Shown here piece by piece: positions 54,981 through 62,970 of a DNA stretch of 64,000 bases. Made by a program: the position numbers and the translations under genes. The stretch lies in the NCBI GenBank assembly GCA_000635015.1, contig JFMR01000045.1:186001-250000 (forward strand), written 5' to 3'. Position 1 is the stretch's first letter, and every line of letters starts with the position of its first letter. Below the pieces are notes generated by a model. It did not search any database, was not told where the DNA came from, and was given only the letters and a program-made list of their open reading frames with translations. This DNA comes from Prochlorococcus sp. scB243_498I20 (GTDB lineage: Bacteria; Cyanobacteriota; Cyanobacteriia; PCC-6307; Cyanobiaceae).

Positions 54981-55235
54981 TTAAATAAAACCAGGTATTA
55001 TCCACCCAAAAAAACCGTAGTTTATTATCAAAGCTAAAAAACCAATCATAGCTAATCTCCCATTTGTTATTTCGGCATTTTTCCAAAATTTACCCATGTA
55101 GTTTTTATTTTTTTTCGAATTTTGATCTATTAAATAATTTGGTTCTAAAGGTTCCTGTAACCTTTTGATGGCATATAAAGAGAATTGAATTGTAATTGCG
55201 ATGATAACAACTATAAAACTAGTAAGTGCATCCAT
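54981..55235 (-). CDS. hli: High-light-inducible protein (HLIP)
   Basis: 84 residues. The chlorophyll-binding helix has the HLIP signature NAEITNGRLAMIGFLALIIN near residues 53-72. There is an extra N-terminal hydrophobic helix (SFIVVIIAITIQFSLYAI). HLIPs bind chlorophyll and carotenoid and protect the photosystems under high light or nutrient stress; multiple copies are typical of high-light Prochlorococcus. Confidence 0.9.
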   Translation of the reverse strand: MDALTSFIVVIIAITIQFSLYAIKRLQEPLEPNYLIDQNSKKNKNYMGKFWKNAEITNGRLAMIGFLALIINYGFFGWIIPGFI

Positions 55236-55591
55236 TTTTAGATTTCATGTGTGATCAATTAGTAAGCCAAAGAGTAAATGACGTTTTTGTACATCAAACA
55301 TTTCCTCATTTCTGCTTTATTGACAGAGGAAACCTCAACTTGAATTATTAAAGAATGTAACATATTTAAAAAAAAATCAGTATGAATTCTTACTTTTTCT
55401 TTGGATTTCACATTTTTAAGAACTTTACTGTTACATTTATGTGTCAGTTACATCCCAGGACTAGTCTTAATTGCATTACAGAATTAGCTTTTAAAGTTTT
55501 TACTTTAAATCAGATAAAATATTGAAAAATTTTTACAAGGAATATATTTTCTATGTTATTTATTTAAAAAATTTTTAATAACTAAAAATTA
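55236..55591. other. 356-bp region upstream of the HLIP gene
   Basis: AT-rich. It presumably contains the leftward hli promoter and leader. A rightward frame of 47 codons (55382-55525) exists but has no ribosome site or family likeness, so I do not call it. Confidence 0.4.
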
Positions 55592-55711
55592 TTATTTTTG
55601 TTTGATTTCAGGAAGGTAAAATTTATTGCCTAATGTATAACCAATCGACATAAGTACGAACCCAATAAGTTGAGGTAGGTGAGAATTTGCTAGAGAGATT
55701 TTTTCAATCAT
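55592..55711 (-). CDS. Tiny membrane-associated protein
   Basis: 39 residues: MIEKISLANSHLPQLIGFVL then MSIGYTLGNKFYLPEIKQK, one moderate helix. ATG start. Support is weak but the composition is protein-like. Confidence 0.4.
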   Translation of the reverse strand: MIEKISLANSHLPQLIGFVLMSIGYTLGNKFYLPEIKQK

Positions 55712-55762
55712 TTCTCAATCCATAAATTAATATCATAATAAAAATTTTTTAATACCGTAAGT

Positions 55763-55948
55763 CTATTTTCTTTTTGATTCTTTAATTTCCCCAGATTTTT
55801 TTAGTGAATTAACAAGCCTTTCATTTTCTGTTTTTAAATTTTCTAATGCAGATTTTGTGAATTGTTCTTTAGCCTCAAATTTTGCTGAACTTATAACTTT
55901 TTTATTAGGGAGTTTTTTCTTCGGTTCTGGCTTCATATTAAACAGCAT
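55763..55948 (-). CDS. Small basic coiled-coil protein
   Basis: 61 residues, very basic and helical. The segment LENLKTENERLVNSLKKSG resembles the 41-residue protein at 59736-59861 (LTNENDFLVKNLKKAG), so the two are probably related. An alternative start is the Met at residue 5. Function unknown. Confidence 0.45.
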   Translation of the reverse strand: MLFNMKPEPKKKLPNKKVISSAKFEAKEQFTKSALENLKTENERLVNSLKKSGEIKESKRK

Positions 55949-56034
55949 TTTTAAAATTTTAGAAGTTATTTTTTTTGCATTAGGTATTATTTTTTACAGT
56001 TTTCTGGTTAATAATATTTGTTTACATAGACAAA

Positions 56035-56247
56035 TTATTCTTTATCTTTTGGGAGCCTCAACCATCCAGAATTCCATTCTGATTTAAGTTTTGACCATAG
56101 GATCCTTTTAATATCTTTTTTATTTTTGGTAGGAAAAATATCAACCCATCTATCTTCATTTTTACCACCATAAGCTTTAACTTGAAAATGCCTATTACCA
56201 TTAATAGTTTTTGGTGCTGTCCAACAAAGAGTAGGAGGCCATTTCAT
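56035..56247 (-). CDS. Small Trp-rich protein (TIGR02450-like)
   Basis: 70 residues with five Trp. The pattern RHFQVKAYGG..DRWVDIFP, RILWSKLKSEWNSGWLRLP matches the conserved small Trp-rich family TIGR02450 (HFQV ... W..L....W..GW). Soluble and of unknown function. Confidence 0.65.
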   Translation of the reverse strand: MKWPPTLCWTAPKTINGNRHFQVKAYGGKNEDRWVDIFPTKNKKDIKRILWSKLKSEWNSGWLRLPKDKE

Positions 56248-56270
56248 GAGAAATTTTAAAAGTTGAAAAA

Positions 56271-56357
56271 CTAAAGATTGCTTTGCCCAGTTAAAACTAA
56301 ACCATAATATGCAATCGTACCAAGGATAAGTACGATACCTAATATTCTAATAATCAT
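56271..56357 (-). CDS. Tiny membrane peptide
   Basis: 28 residues: MIIRILGIVLILGTIAYYGL, a single helix, then VLTGQSNL. The size and shape match many single-helix cyanobacterial peptides. Low support beyond composition. Confidence 0.4.
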   Translation of the reverse strand: MIIRILGIVLILGTIAYYGLVLTGQSNL

Positions 56358-56425
56358 GATTTAATTTTTAAATTCAAATTATATTAGAGAAATTTTATAA
56401 ATTTTAGTTGAAGATTTAATATTTT

Positions 56426-56635
56426 CTAATTTTTCCTTTTTTTATTTCTAACTATGGAGTGACAAGACTCTGGATGCCATTCATTCTGAATTTTGCCAAT
56501 AAAATCATAAATAAATGAATCGGGACATCCAGTTTCTTTTTGAAGTTCTGAAAGTTCTTCTTTAATGAATTCATATACTCTCGTTATTACCCCTAAATTT
56601 TCTTCTTGGGAGGGAGCCCATTTTTTATTCTCCAT
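56426..56635 (-). CDS. Small hypothetical protein
   Basis: 69 residues from the ATG at 56635 (MENKKWAPSQEENLGVITRV). The frame is open to 56662, but this start gives an 11-bp overlap with the upstream gene. Ends in a basic tail RNKKRKN. It has two Cys (GCPDSF and ESCHS). Unrecognised. Confidence 0.5.
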   Translation of the reverse strand: MENKKWAPSQEENLGVITRVYEFIKEELSELQKETGCPDSFIYDFIGKIQNEWHPESCHSIVRNKKRKN

Positions 56636-56816
56636 TAATATTTTTAAAATTATTTTCCACAATATCGTAATAGGTTATGTCTCCATAATCAGCATCTGAA
56701 CAACATAAATCTCCATATAGTTCCTCTAGCAAATCGTACGCATCTGAATATTTATCAAAACTTTGAGCTGTTAATTCGTCATCTTTCCCATCAATTCTAA
56801 TTATTTTGTAGGTCAT
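56625..56816 (-). CDS. Small acidic hypothetical protein
   Basis: 63 residues, strongly acidic: MTYKIIRIDGKDDELTAQSF, LYGDLCCSDADYGDITYYDI. It overlaps the next gene by 11 bp, so the two form an operon. No known domain. Confidence 0.5.
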   Translation of the reverse strand: MTYKIIRIDGKDDELTAQSFDKYSDAYDLLEELYGDLCCSDADYGDITYYDIVENNFKNINGE

Positions 56817-56875
56817 ATTTACCTAGATGCAAAAAGTATTTTTTGATTAATTAGATCATTTTATAAATAAAAATC

Positions 56876-57082
56876 TTATTTAGGAGTATTAGTTGGGTAA
56901 AGCTTCTGAATTTTATTTTTCTGAATTTCTATTTTTCTTCTTTCATATTTTTTTGCCATTATTTTTCTGATAAATAATTGCGGGATAAGCCAAACTAACG
57001 CAATAGCTATAGCCATGAAAGCAGGATTTCTCCACGTTAACCTAATAATCTCTTCTGTAAATTCTTGATTGAAAATTTCCAT
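56876..57082 (-). CDS. Small single-helix membrane protein
   Basis: 68 residues: an acidic N-terminus, one helix (PAFMAIAIALVWLIPQLFI) and a long basic tail (RKIMAKKYERRKIEIQKNK). Unrecognised. Confidence 0.5.
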   Translation of the reverse strand: MEIFNQEFTEEIIRLTWRNPAFMAIAIALVWLIPQLFIRKIMAKKYERRKIEIQKNKIQKLYPTNTPK

Positions 57083-57256
57083 ACATTAATTTTTGATGAT
57101 AAAAATATCTTTGCTTTCTTTTATAAATTCTTTTAAAATTTTACTACCTATCATAACCTTAAAAAATCTAATAAGGAATTTTATAAATTTTTTCTTTTTC
57201 TAGTTCGTTTTCTTTTATATTTGGATTTAGATTAATTTTTTATTTTTAGTTTAGAG

Positions 57257-57922
57257 ATGTCGACTTTTCTAATTACAGGATCAAATAGGGGTATTGGATT
57301 AGAACTATGTAGGCAAATTCATAAGAGGGGAGATAATGTAATTGCAACGTGTAGGAAAGCTTCAAAAGAACTTAGAGATTTAGGAGTGAGAATTGAAGAG
57401 AATATAGAAATTTCTTCTGATGAGTCGATAACAAATTTGTGTAAAAAACTATCTGGAGTTAATTTAGATTGCTTAATACATAATGCAGGGATTTATGAAT
57501 TTAATTCTTTCGAAAACTTAGATAAAAAAAGTATTTTGCGGCAATTTGAAGTCAATGCATTGAGCCCAATATGTTTGACTCAATCACTTAAACATTTTTT
57601 AAAAAGATCTTCTAAAGTTGCTTTTATCACAAGTAGAATGGGATCTATTGAAGATAATACATCTGGAAGTTCTTATGGTTACAGGATGTCTAAAGTCGCT
57701 TTGTCCATGGCAGCAAAATCACTTTCTATAGATTTATCAAGAGAAGATATTTATGTAGCTATTTTGCATCCTGGGTTAGTGAGTACAAGAATGACTGGCT
57801 TTACAAGAAATGGCATTAGTCCTGAAGAATCAGCAAATGGCCTTCTAAAACGTATAGATTCTTTAAATAAAAATAACTCGGGTACGTTTTGGCATGCCAA
57901 CGGAGAAGTTTTGCCTTGGTAA
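57257..57922 (+). CDS. Short-chain dehydrogenase/reductase
   Basis: 221 residues. The NAD(P) motif is TGSNRGIGLELC at 7-18, the structural motif HNAGIYEF follows, and the catalytic Ser and Tyr-x-x-x-Lys are in ITSRMGS and YGYRMSKVAL; LHPGLVSTRMTG follows. It resembles the C-factor/sniffer-type classical SDRs. The substrate is unknown. Confidence 0.88.
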   Translation: MSTFLITGSNRGIGLELCRQIHKRGDNVIATCRKASKELRDLGVRIEENIEISSDESITNLCKKLSGVNLDCLIHNAGIYEFNSFENLDKKSILRQFEVNALSPICLTQSLKHFLKRSSKVAFITSRMGSIEDNTSGSSYGYRMSKVALSMAAKSLSIDLSREDIYVAILHPGLVSTRMTGFTRNGISPEESANGLLKRIDSLNKNNSGTFWHANGEVLPW

Positions 57923-58054
57923 ATTCTATATTTTTATTTTTAAGAGATTTATATCGTTAATTTGTTAAAAAATTTTTAAATTTTTAACGAATTTCTTTCC
58001 TTGTTTAATTCTTTTAGTTATCTTAAGAAAAATATTAGTAAAGGAGGTGATTCA

Positions 58055-58177
58055 TTGTCGTATCTACCGAAAAATGCGGTTATTAAAGGGGCCGTGAATT
58101 CAGTATCTTCATCACATTCATCGGTCTCTTTTTCTTTGATTAAGAAAAAAGGTTTTATAATCAACAGATTTATATAA
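58055..58177 (+). CDS. 40-residue protein with a perfect Shine-Dalgarno site
   Basis: TTG start (MSYLPKNAVIKGAVNSVSSS...) preceded by AAAGGAGGTGA 4-5 nt upstream, an exact complement of the 16S rRNA end. This is unusual here, where most genes lack such a site. The product is Ser-rich then basic and soluble. A strong terminator follows 20 nt after the stop. Confidence 0.55.
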   Translation: MSYLPKNAVIKGAVNSVSSSHSSVSFSLIKKKGFIINRFI

Positions 58178-58196
58178 ATCTGTTACTTAATAATTA

Positions 58197-58236
58197 AAAG
58201 CTCTGCATCTCGTGAAGTTGCAGAGCTTTTTTTTAT
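58197..58236 (+). terminator. Intrinsic terminator
   Basis: AAAGCTCTGCA and TGCAGAGCTTT form an 11-bp stem around an 11-nt loop, followed by eight T. It closes the 40-residue gene unit. Confidence 0.85.
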
Positions 58237-58264
58237 GAATTTAAATAATCTTTCGAAATTTAAT

Positions 58265-58366
58265 CTATCTTTTTTTGCCAAAGTAAATTAAGGCTAAAAA
58301 AGATAAAGTGCTTACCAAAGCGATTAAGTACCATCCAGTTGAGGAGTTGCTAGTTACTTCGGTCAT
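58265..58366 (-). CDS. Tiny membrane protein
   Basis: 33 residues: MTEVTSNSSTGWYLIALVST, rest of one helix, and the tail GKKR. Its ATG abuts the stop of the 29-residue gene upstream, so it belongs to a run of four leftward membrane-protein genes. Confidence 0.5.
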   Translation of the reverse strand: MTEVTSNSSTGWYLIALVSTLSFLALIYFGKKR

Positions 58367-58456
58367 TTATTTTGATTTATCGGAGGAATTGATTATTTGA
58401 GTGAAAATCACAATTGATATCATTAAAAAGACTAAAAGGATGTAAGTTACGTTCAT
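58367..58456 (-). CDS. Tiny membrane peptide
   Basis: 29 residues: MNVTYILLVFLMISIVIFTQ and a short polar end. It abuts genes on both sides without spacing, and this packing is the main support. Confidence 0.45.
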   Translation of the reverse strand: MNVTYILLVFLMISIVIFTQIINSSDKSK

Positions 58457-58711
58457 TTATAGAAAAATGCTAATTATCAAAAAGATTATTCCTAGAACTA
58501 CCGTGACAATTGCTCCATCTACTAATAAGTCTTTCCATGTATAACTTTTAAGCAGCCTTGTTTTATCTTCTTCACTCATAAGATTCTTTAACCACGTCCA
58601 GTCTAAAAGCTGTGTCAATGCAACACCAAAAATTAAGTGACCAAACAAAATACCAATTAGATCAATTCTAGAAATATCTTTAGTGAGACTTGTAATAATA
58701 AAAAAGTCCAC
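58457..58711 (-). CDS. Small two-helix membrane protein
   Basis: 84 residues with helices at ~20-38 (LIGILFGHLIFGVALTQLL) and ~64-84 (DGAIVTVVLGIIFLIISIFL), separated by a charged loop (MSEEDKTRLLKSYTWKD). Overlaps the upstream gene by one base. Unrecognised. Confidence 0.55.
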   Translation of the reverse strand: MDFFIITSLTKDISRIDLIGILFGHLIFGVALTQLLDWTWLKNLMSEEDKTRLLKSYTWKDLLVDGAIVTVVLGIIFLIISIFL

Positions 58712-58938
58712 TAGCTTTTTTCTTTATTAGATAAAGCACCACCTTCTTCTTTGTATTTTTCCCAAGCTTCGCTTATTTTTGCTTTAGAGAAATTTTGTTT
58801 TCCCTCAGAGAATTTATTTTTGAGCTTATTTAAACTATTAGTCAGTTCTTTTTTTGTTGGTTCATCAAGAAAGTTTGATGTTAATTTCCATAAATACCAG
58901 CTACTAGCTAGAAGAAGAATTAATCCGAGTAATTGCAT
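58711..58938 (-). CDS. Small membrane-anchored protein
   Basis: 75 residues: an N-terminal helix (MQLLGLILLLASSWYLWKL) then a charged helical cytosolic tail. First gene of the four-gene leftward run. Unrecognised. Confidence 0.5.
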   Translation of the reverse strand: MQLLGLILLLASSWYLWKLTSNFLDEPTKKELTNSLNKLKNKFSEGKQNFSKAKISEAWEKYKEEGGALSNKEKS

Positions 58939-59028
58939 ATTAGTTTTTTCCCATCCTACAACTTTTCAAATGGTTTCGATAAATTGATTTATTTAATACC
59001 TGCAGAAATTTTTTGACTTAAATAAAAA

Positions 59029-59184
59029 TTAAAACTTCAACCAGTGAAAAAATATTCTATCCAGCAGCCATATAGTTAGACCCCCTTCCAGGAAAGCTAA
59101 CCAATACATCCCGTAATCAGAAAATCCCATTTGTTCTTTTACTGTTTTAATTAATTTTTTATGAGCTTGAATGAGATCTTTCAT
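59029..59184 (-). CDS. Small membrane-associated protein
   Basis: 51 residues: a basic helical start (MKDLIQAHKKLIKTVKEQMG) and an aromatic hydrophobic segment (YWLAFLEGGLTIWLLDRIFF). ATG start. Unrecognised. Confidence 0.5.
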   Translation of the reverse strand: MKDLIQAHKKLIKTVKEQMGFSDYGMYWLAFLEGGLTIWLLDRIFFHWLKF

Positions 59185-59199
59185 GAACAATCAAATTTT

Positions 59200-59451
59200 T
59201 TAAACTTGCTGAATTTCTTTAATCAAAAAACCCTTCCCATAGCAAGATAAACATGTCTTAGTCTCATCTAAAGAAATTCTTAGAAAACCTGCTCCATTAC
59301 ATCTAAAACAATTTACTTTAGTGTTTGAATAGATTTTTGATTTAATTTTAGCAGCACGATTTAAGTAAGAAACAGTTTCTTTACGACCGTTTGCCTTGAC
59401 AGCTTTGTTTAAAAGCTTTTTATAACTGACTTTTTGTTCTTGGGTATTCAT
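59200..59451 (-). CDS. Small DnaJ-type zinc-finger protein
   Basis: 83 residues. The N-terminal half is basic and helical. The C-terminal half has two CxxCxGxG units (CFRCNGAGF and CLSCYGKGF), which would bind one zinc as in the DnaJ Cys-rich domain. No J domain. Related small proteins in phototrophs act in protein folding or photosystem assembly; the role here is unknown. Confidence 0.65.
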   Translation of the reverse strand: MNTQEQKVSYKKLLNKAVKANGRKETVSYLNRAAKIKSKIYSNTKVNCFRCNGAGFLRISLDETKTCLSCYGKGFLIKEIQQV

Positions 59452-59735
59452 CTTTTGAAAAAACTATGATGCGAATAAAGGAAAACTGAATGTTTAAATA
59501 ATTTAAATGATTTTTCCCGTTTATATTTCTGATCTGATCTCTTACTGACATTTAAATAATATAACTAGGATTAGCTTTATATGATTGGTATAAAGAGTAT
59601 TAATTTGTATATTTAATAGAAATTTTATATTTGGTACATAAATATTTTGGATGATCATTCCAAAAATCATTATTTCGACCTAAAAAGGAATTTTGTAAAT
59701 TTTGCAGTTTAAAAAAATTTTTTAGCTCTAATAAA

Positions 59736-59861
59736 TCATCCGGCCTTTTTGAGGTTTTTTACTAAAAAATCATTTTCATTAGTAAGAACTTTGAGCTTAG
59801 ATTTTTCCAACTCTTTTCTGATTTCGAGATTTACATCCTTTTTTGTCTCATTTAGATTCAT
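59736..59861 (-). CDS. Tiny coiled-coil protein
   Basis: 41 residues: MNLNETKKDVNLEIRKELEK then SKLKVLTNENDFLVKNLKKAG. The end resembles the 61-residue protein at 55763 (EN-x-x-LV-x-x-LKK-x-G), which supports it as coding. Confidence 0.45.
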   Translation of the reverse strand: MNLNETKKDVNLEIRKELEKSKLKVLTNENDFLVKNLKKAG

Positions 59862-59921
59862 GAGATTTGTTCTTAAAATTATTTAAAAGACAGTCGCTAT
59901 CTTAGTTATCCCAAAAAAAAT

Positions 59922-60034
59922 TTGTGGATAGTTTTTTCTTAAAAGAAGATAATATTTTATTTTGCTCATAGAAATTCAAATTTAATCAACATATTGTGGA
60001 AAACCCTGTTGAAAAACGCTTAAAAAGTGGATAA
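59922..60034 (-). promoter_or_regulatory. Second cluster of DnaA-box-like sites
   Basis: On the minus strand: CTATCCACA at 59923-59931 (8 of 9 to TTATCCACA), TTTTCCACA at 59995-60003 (exact cyanobacterial form) and TTATCCACT at 60026-60034 (8 of 9). All face the same way within 112 bp of gene-free DNA. Confidence 0.4.
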
Positions 60035-60145
60035 CTCTTCGGGAGCATTATCAAAACAAGCTTTTCTGGAAAAATTTTTAAGTATTAATACTTCATCAAA
60101 AAAAAAAAATATAGTTTAAAAGTAACATAATCTCTTGTTATAACT

Positions 60146-60244
60146 GTGGGATCATTACTTTTTAAAAAAGATAAATTTTCTATACCTGAAGCTCATGTTG
60201 ATAAAAAATTCAAGAAATTTTTTCTTCATGATGTATCAAATTAA
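60146..60244 (+). CDS. Doubtful 32-residue peptide
   Basis: GTG start, MGSLLFKKDKFSIPEAHVDK..., basic and soluble. No ribosome site and no relatives known to me. Listed because it is the only rightward frame in the gap. Confidence 0.2.
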   Translation: MGSLLFKKDKFSIPEAHVDKKFKKFFLHDVSN

Positions 60245-60393
60245 AAATTAAAGTGAAGAAAAATCAATCAAAACTTGAAATTTTTAATTTTTGCAATAGC
60301 TGAGTATAAATTGTTTAATTCGGTTTTCTCTATGCAAATATTTCTCAAATCTAAAACTAATCAAATAGGGTTGTCTAAGTTAATAAATTTTAA

Positions 60394-60630
60394 ATGACAG
60401 AAGAAAAAAAGGATTCAAAAAAATGTTCTGGAAAGAAAAACATTATGTTTGCTTATGGTTTTATACAACTTGGTTCTAGTTTCGTATCTGCAATAGCTTT
60501 AGCTGCAATCGCTTTTGGATTCTGTTCAGTAAAAAAAGAGTCTAAACTTTTCAATAAATGTGTTGCAGAAATTATTGAAGATGGTGGTACCAATTCTGAG
60601 GCAGTAAGGTATTGCAACGGAGGCAATTAA
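60394..60630 (+). CDS. Small membrane protein with paired Cys
   Basis: 78 residues: a basic start (EEKKDSKKCSGKKNI), one helix (SSFVSAIALAAIAFGFCSV), and an outer part with Cys in FNKCVAEII and VRYCNGGN. Conserved-looking; function unknown. The next gene follows after 21 nt. Confidence 0.55.
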   Translation: MTEEKKDSKKCSGKKNIMFAYGFIQLGSSFVSAIALAAIAFGFCSVKKESKLFNKCVAEIIEDGGTNSEAVRYCNGGN

Positions 60631-60651
60631 AATTTCTCTCAGAATAATTAA

Positions 60652-60894
60652 GTGGACTCAACCTGTGATTTTATTATTGACTCTTTAAAAGAGGAGCCAA
60701 TTGGAGAAACTGATCATTTTATTTGGTTTATAACAGATATTGGTATCGTTGCTCTATTTAAAAGAGAGGAAAACTTTGAAACTTATAGTTCGAATGTCGA
60801 ATTTGAGGCAAATAAAATTGCTTTAGATATAACTAAAGAAGAGAAAGAGTACCTCAAAATAAAAGAGAGACAAGCTTTCTTGTTTTATTCATAA
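60652..60894 (+). CDS. Small hypothetical protein
   Basis: 80 residues from a GTG: MDSTCDFIIDSLKEEPIGET, with FIWFITDIGIVALFKREENF and a charged helical end. Soluble and acidic. Unrecognised. Confidence 0.45.
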   Translation: MDSTCDFIIDSLKEEPIGETDHFIWFITDIGIVALFKREENFETYSSNVEFEANKIALDITKEEKEYLKIKERQAFLFYS

Positions 60895-60914
60895 TCTAGG
60901 ATTTAGTTTTTGAT

Positions 60915-61109
60915 TTAATAAGATGGCTCAAGGTTAAAGGCTGGCTCCATAATATTGCTTTCGCTAATTAATTCGTAGGTTAGCTCTTTATTTAGAGCAT
61001 TTATATAAGATGTATAAAGTTTTCCCCAAACAAATTCAAATTCATCTTTACTTAAATTCTTGAAAAGAATTTCTCCTTTGAAGTAAATGTGATAAGAATC
61101 ATTCATCAT
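60915..61109 (-). CDS. Small hypothetical protein
   Basis: 64 residues: YHIYFKGEILFKNLSKDEFE, VWGKLYTSYINAL, LTYELISES. An alpha/beta pattern with aromatic residues. The second Met may be the start. Unrecognised. Confidence 0.5.
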   Translation of the reverse strand: MMNDSYHIYFKGEILFKNLSKDEFEFVWGKLYTSYINALNKELTYELISESNIMEPAFNLEPSY

Positions 61110-61204
61110 GGTAAATTAATCTTATCCTTTTTAACGCAGTGAAATATGTATGTAGTATTAGGTGCTACTAAAAAGAAATTTATATTTAGAAGTTAGAAAT
61201 ACTT

Positions 61205-61516
61205 TTAGACTATCCGCGTATTCATTTTTTGTTTTTTGAATAATCCGACTGTCTCATCAAGATCCATACAAGGCTGAATACTTATATCCATTAACCTTCT
61301 CCAGGGATGCCATTGCTTCCAAATTGTCTCAAGAGAATCTGCACTAACTACAGAATGTCCAATCCCATTTTGAACCATAAAAATCCAAGAATGAACCTCA
61401 TAGTTTTCAGGTCTATTTTGGGGACCACCTGATTCATACCAATTAATTAGCATTTCTGCCCCTTCTTCTTGATCCTCGCCATCAGTAAATTCGTAGGAAA
61501 TCAAATACCTTTGCAT
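61205..61516 (-). CDS. DUF3303-like small protein
   Basis: 103 residues. YLISYEFTDGEDQEEGAEML, WIFMVQNGIGHSVVSADS and W-K-Q-W-H-P-W-R-R-L...PCMDLDE resemble DUF3303-type ferredoxin-like (dabb-like) small proteins. Soluble. Function unknown. Confidence 0.5.
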   Translation of the reverse strand: MQRYLISYEFTDGEDQEEGAEMLINWYESGGPQNRPENYEVHSWIFMVQNGIGHSVVSADSLETIWKQWHPWRRLMDISIQPCMDLDETVGLFKKQKMNTRIV

Positions 61517-61617
61517 ATAGATTATTATTAAAATCTCTAAACTATTTTAACTCTAGATTTAGATATTGCCTCCGAATTTAATTAATGCTATGAAGTTTAT
61601 AGAGGTGATTGTTTTAA

Positions 61618-61722
61618 ATGACAGAAAGATTTGGGAAAATTAAAAAGAATATTTTGAATAATTTATCTTTTATAAATAAGACAATCTTGAAGTATTTTCA
61701 AAATCATGATCTGTTCGTATAG
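61618..61722 (+). CDS. Possible 34-residue basic peptide
   Basis: ATG preceded by AGAGGTGATTG; MTERFGKIKKNILNNLSFIN then KTILKYFQNHDLFV. Amphipathic and basic. Weak support; it lies in an otherwise empty 280-bp gap. Confidence 0.3.
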   Translation: MTERFGKIKKNILNNLSFINKTILKYFQNHDLFV

Positions 61723-61799
61723 CTCCAGTTAACAGATAAAATTTGATACTTTTTAAAATACCCTTAATTAGATACTATATTTGTACGGTATAGATACCA

Positions 61800-62183
61800 A
61801 TGATAAATAAACAGGACGGTAGTGATCCAATTGATAATTTAGAGTATGAAAAAATTCTAGAAGAAGAAATAATTAATTCATACGAAAGTAAATTTCAGAA
61901 AGATACTGTAGAAGATATTAAAAAGATTAAATTCTACAGACTCAAAAGAACTCCATTAGAAATATTAAATAGGACATTTTTCTTTTTCTTTATTGGAAGT
62001 TTTCTTTTCTCTTTGTTTTTAGCTTATTCAGAAAGTAAGTTATGGTTCATACTTTATGTAATAAGTGCATTGTCATGTGTTTTCTATACTCCTAATAGAA
62101 AGGCACTAAAAGAATTAATAGCAGCTTGGCCAAATATAGAGGATCTCATTAAAGGGAGGAGTTTGTGGAGAAAAGGCAAGTAA
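61800..62183 (+). CDS. Two-helix membrane protein
   Basis: 127 residues. An acidic N-terminal ~55 residues precede two helices (FFFFFIGSFLFSLFLAYS and LWFILYVISALSCVFY), then a basic end (WRKGK). TATAGATA-like bases lie just upstream. Unrecognised. Confidence 0.55.
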   Translation: MINKQDGSDPIDNLEYEKILEEEIINSYESKFQKDTVEDIKKIKFYRLKRTPLEILNRTFFFFFIGSFLFSLFLAYSESKLWFILYVISALSCVFYTPNRKALKELIAAWPNIEDLIKGRSLWRKGK

Positions 62184-62190
62184 ATAGATT

Positions 62191-62283
62191 ATGAAACCGT
62201 TAAATTCATTTAAAAAGTGGTTATTAAATATTCTTGTGCCATACATTGAGGGCACCAATAAGAAAAAAGAGGACAAAAAATGA
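62191..62283 (+). CDS. Tiny hypothetical peptide
   Basis: 30 residues: MKPLNSFKKWLLNILVPYIE then GTNKKKEDKK. Overlaps the next small gene by 4 bp (ATGA), which supports translation. Confidence 0.4.
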   Translation: MKPLNSFKKWLLNILVPYIEGTNKKKEDKK

Positions 62284-62417
62284 GTTTAATATCGGTTGGA
62301 ATTATTGTTGAAATATTTTTGTTTGTAGTAGTTTTTTTATGGGTTAGGAAACTAACTAGTAAAAAATGTAGGCAACCGTCTCTATCAAAAAAAACAATTA
62401 AAAATCTCAAATTTTAG
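62280..62417 (+). CDS. Tiny membrane protein
   Basis: 45 residues: one helix (SVGIIVEIFLFVVVFLWV) and a long basic tail (RKLTSKKCRQPSLSKKTIKN). ATGA overlap with the preceding peptide. Confidence 0.45.
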   Translation: MSLISVGIIVEIFLFVVVFLWVRKLTSKKCRQPSLSKKTIKNLKF

Positions 62418-62539
62418 AATTTTGATCACGAAATAAGGAATCTTTATAAAGAGATCAAATTTATGGGATAATAATTTACTTTTTTTCCTCTCACTTTGTG
62501 TATGAAATCGGTTAGAACATTTATATTGTTTTTAAAAAT

Positions 62540-62893
62540 ATGGTTTCCTCCATTCAAGGTCTTGCTCCTATAATTAATCCATTGAATAGTGTCTTAATAG
62601 AAAAGAAACTAATAAATGTTGATCAAAAGTTTATTCAACTTGTTTCTCTGGCAGAAGGATTACCTCGTACAGAAGTCATCGAAAGTGGTAGAAATTATTG
62701 GAGAGGTGTTTGTAGAAGCTTGATTTTTAGATTTCCTGATGACCTTGAAATTTTAAAGCTTGATGTAAGAAGTTATGTAGATAGATCTAAAGGGATCATT
62801 CAGATAAGATCTGCAGCAAGATTAGGTCAATCAGATTTAGGCGTTAATCTAAGAAGAGTGGAATACTTATTTAATCAATTAGAGAAATTTTAA
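62540..62893 (+). CDS. DUF1499 family protein
   Basis: 117 residues. The family block SKGIIQIRSAARLGQSDLGV, NLRRVEYLFNQL is clear, and FRFPDDLEILKL precedes it. DUF1499 proteins are small and soluble or lipid-anchored in bacteria and plastids, without an established function. No signal peptide here. Confidence 0.75.
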   Translation: MVSSIQGLAPIINPLNSVLIEKKLINVDQKFIQLVSLAEGLPRTEVIESGRNYWRGVCRSLIFRFPDDLEILKLDVRSYVDRSKGIIQIRSAARLGQSDLGVNLRRVEYLFNQLEKF

Positions 62894-62970
62894 TTAATCT
62901 GTTTTTTATAAATTTAAGGTTCTTTTTACTAAATAGTTGTGCTTTAATTCATAATAATATTTGAATTGCC

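Larger units (their letters stand above)
59452..60393. other. Gene-poor 940-bp stretch
   Basis: No protein of ordinary size. It holds one probable 41-residue gene (leftward), one doubtful 32-residue frame (rightward), three DnaA-box-like sites (59922-60034) and a 14-bp palindrome AAGTATTAATACTT at 60080-60093. Confidence 0.5.

Noticed and set aside
55382..55525. 47-codon rightward frame upstream of hli
   Set aside because: Composition is not clearly protein-like, there is no ribosome site, and it occupies the probable hli promoter region.
59922..60034. Chromosomal replication origin
   Set aside because: No dnaA, dnaN or other origin-linked gene is in the window. The boxes alone do not define an origin.
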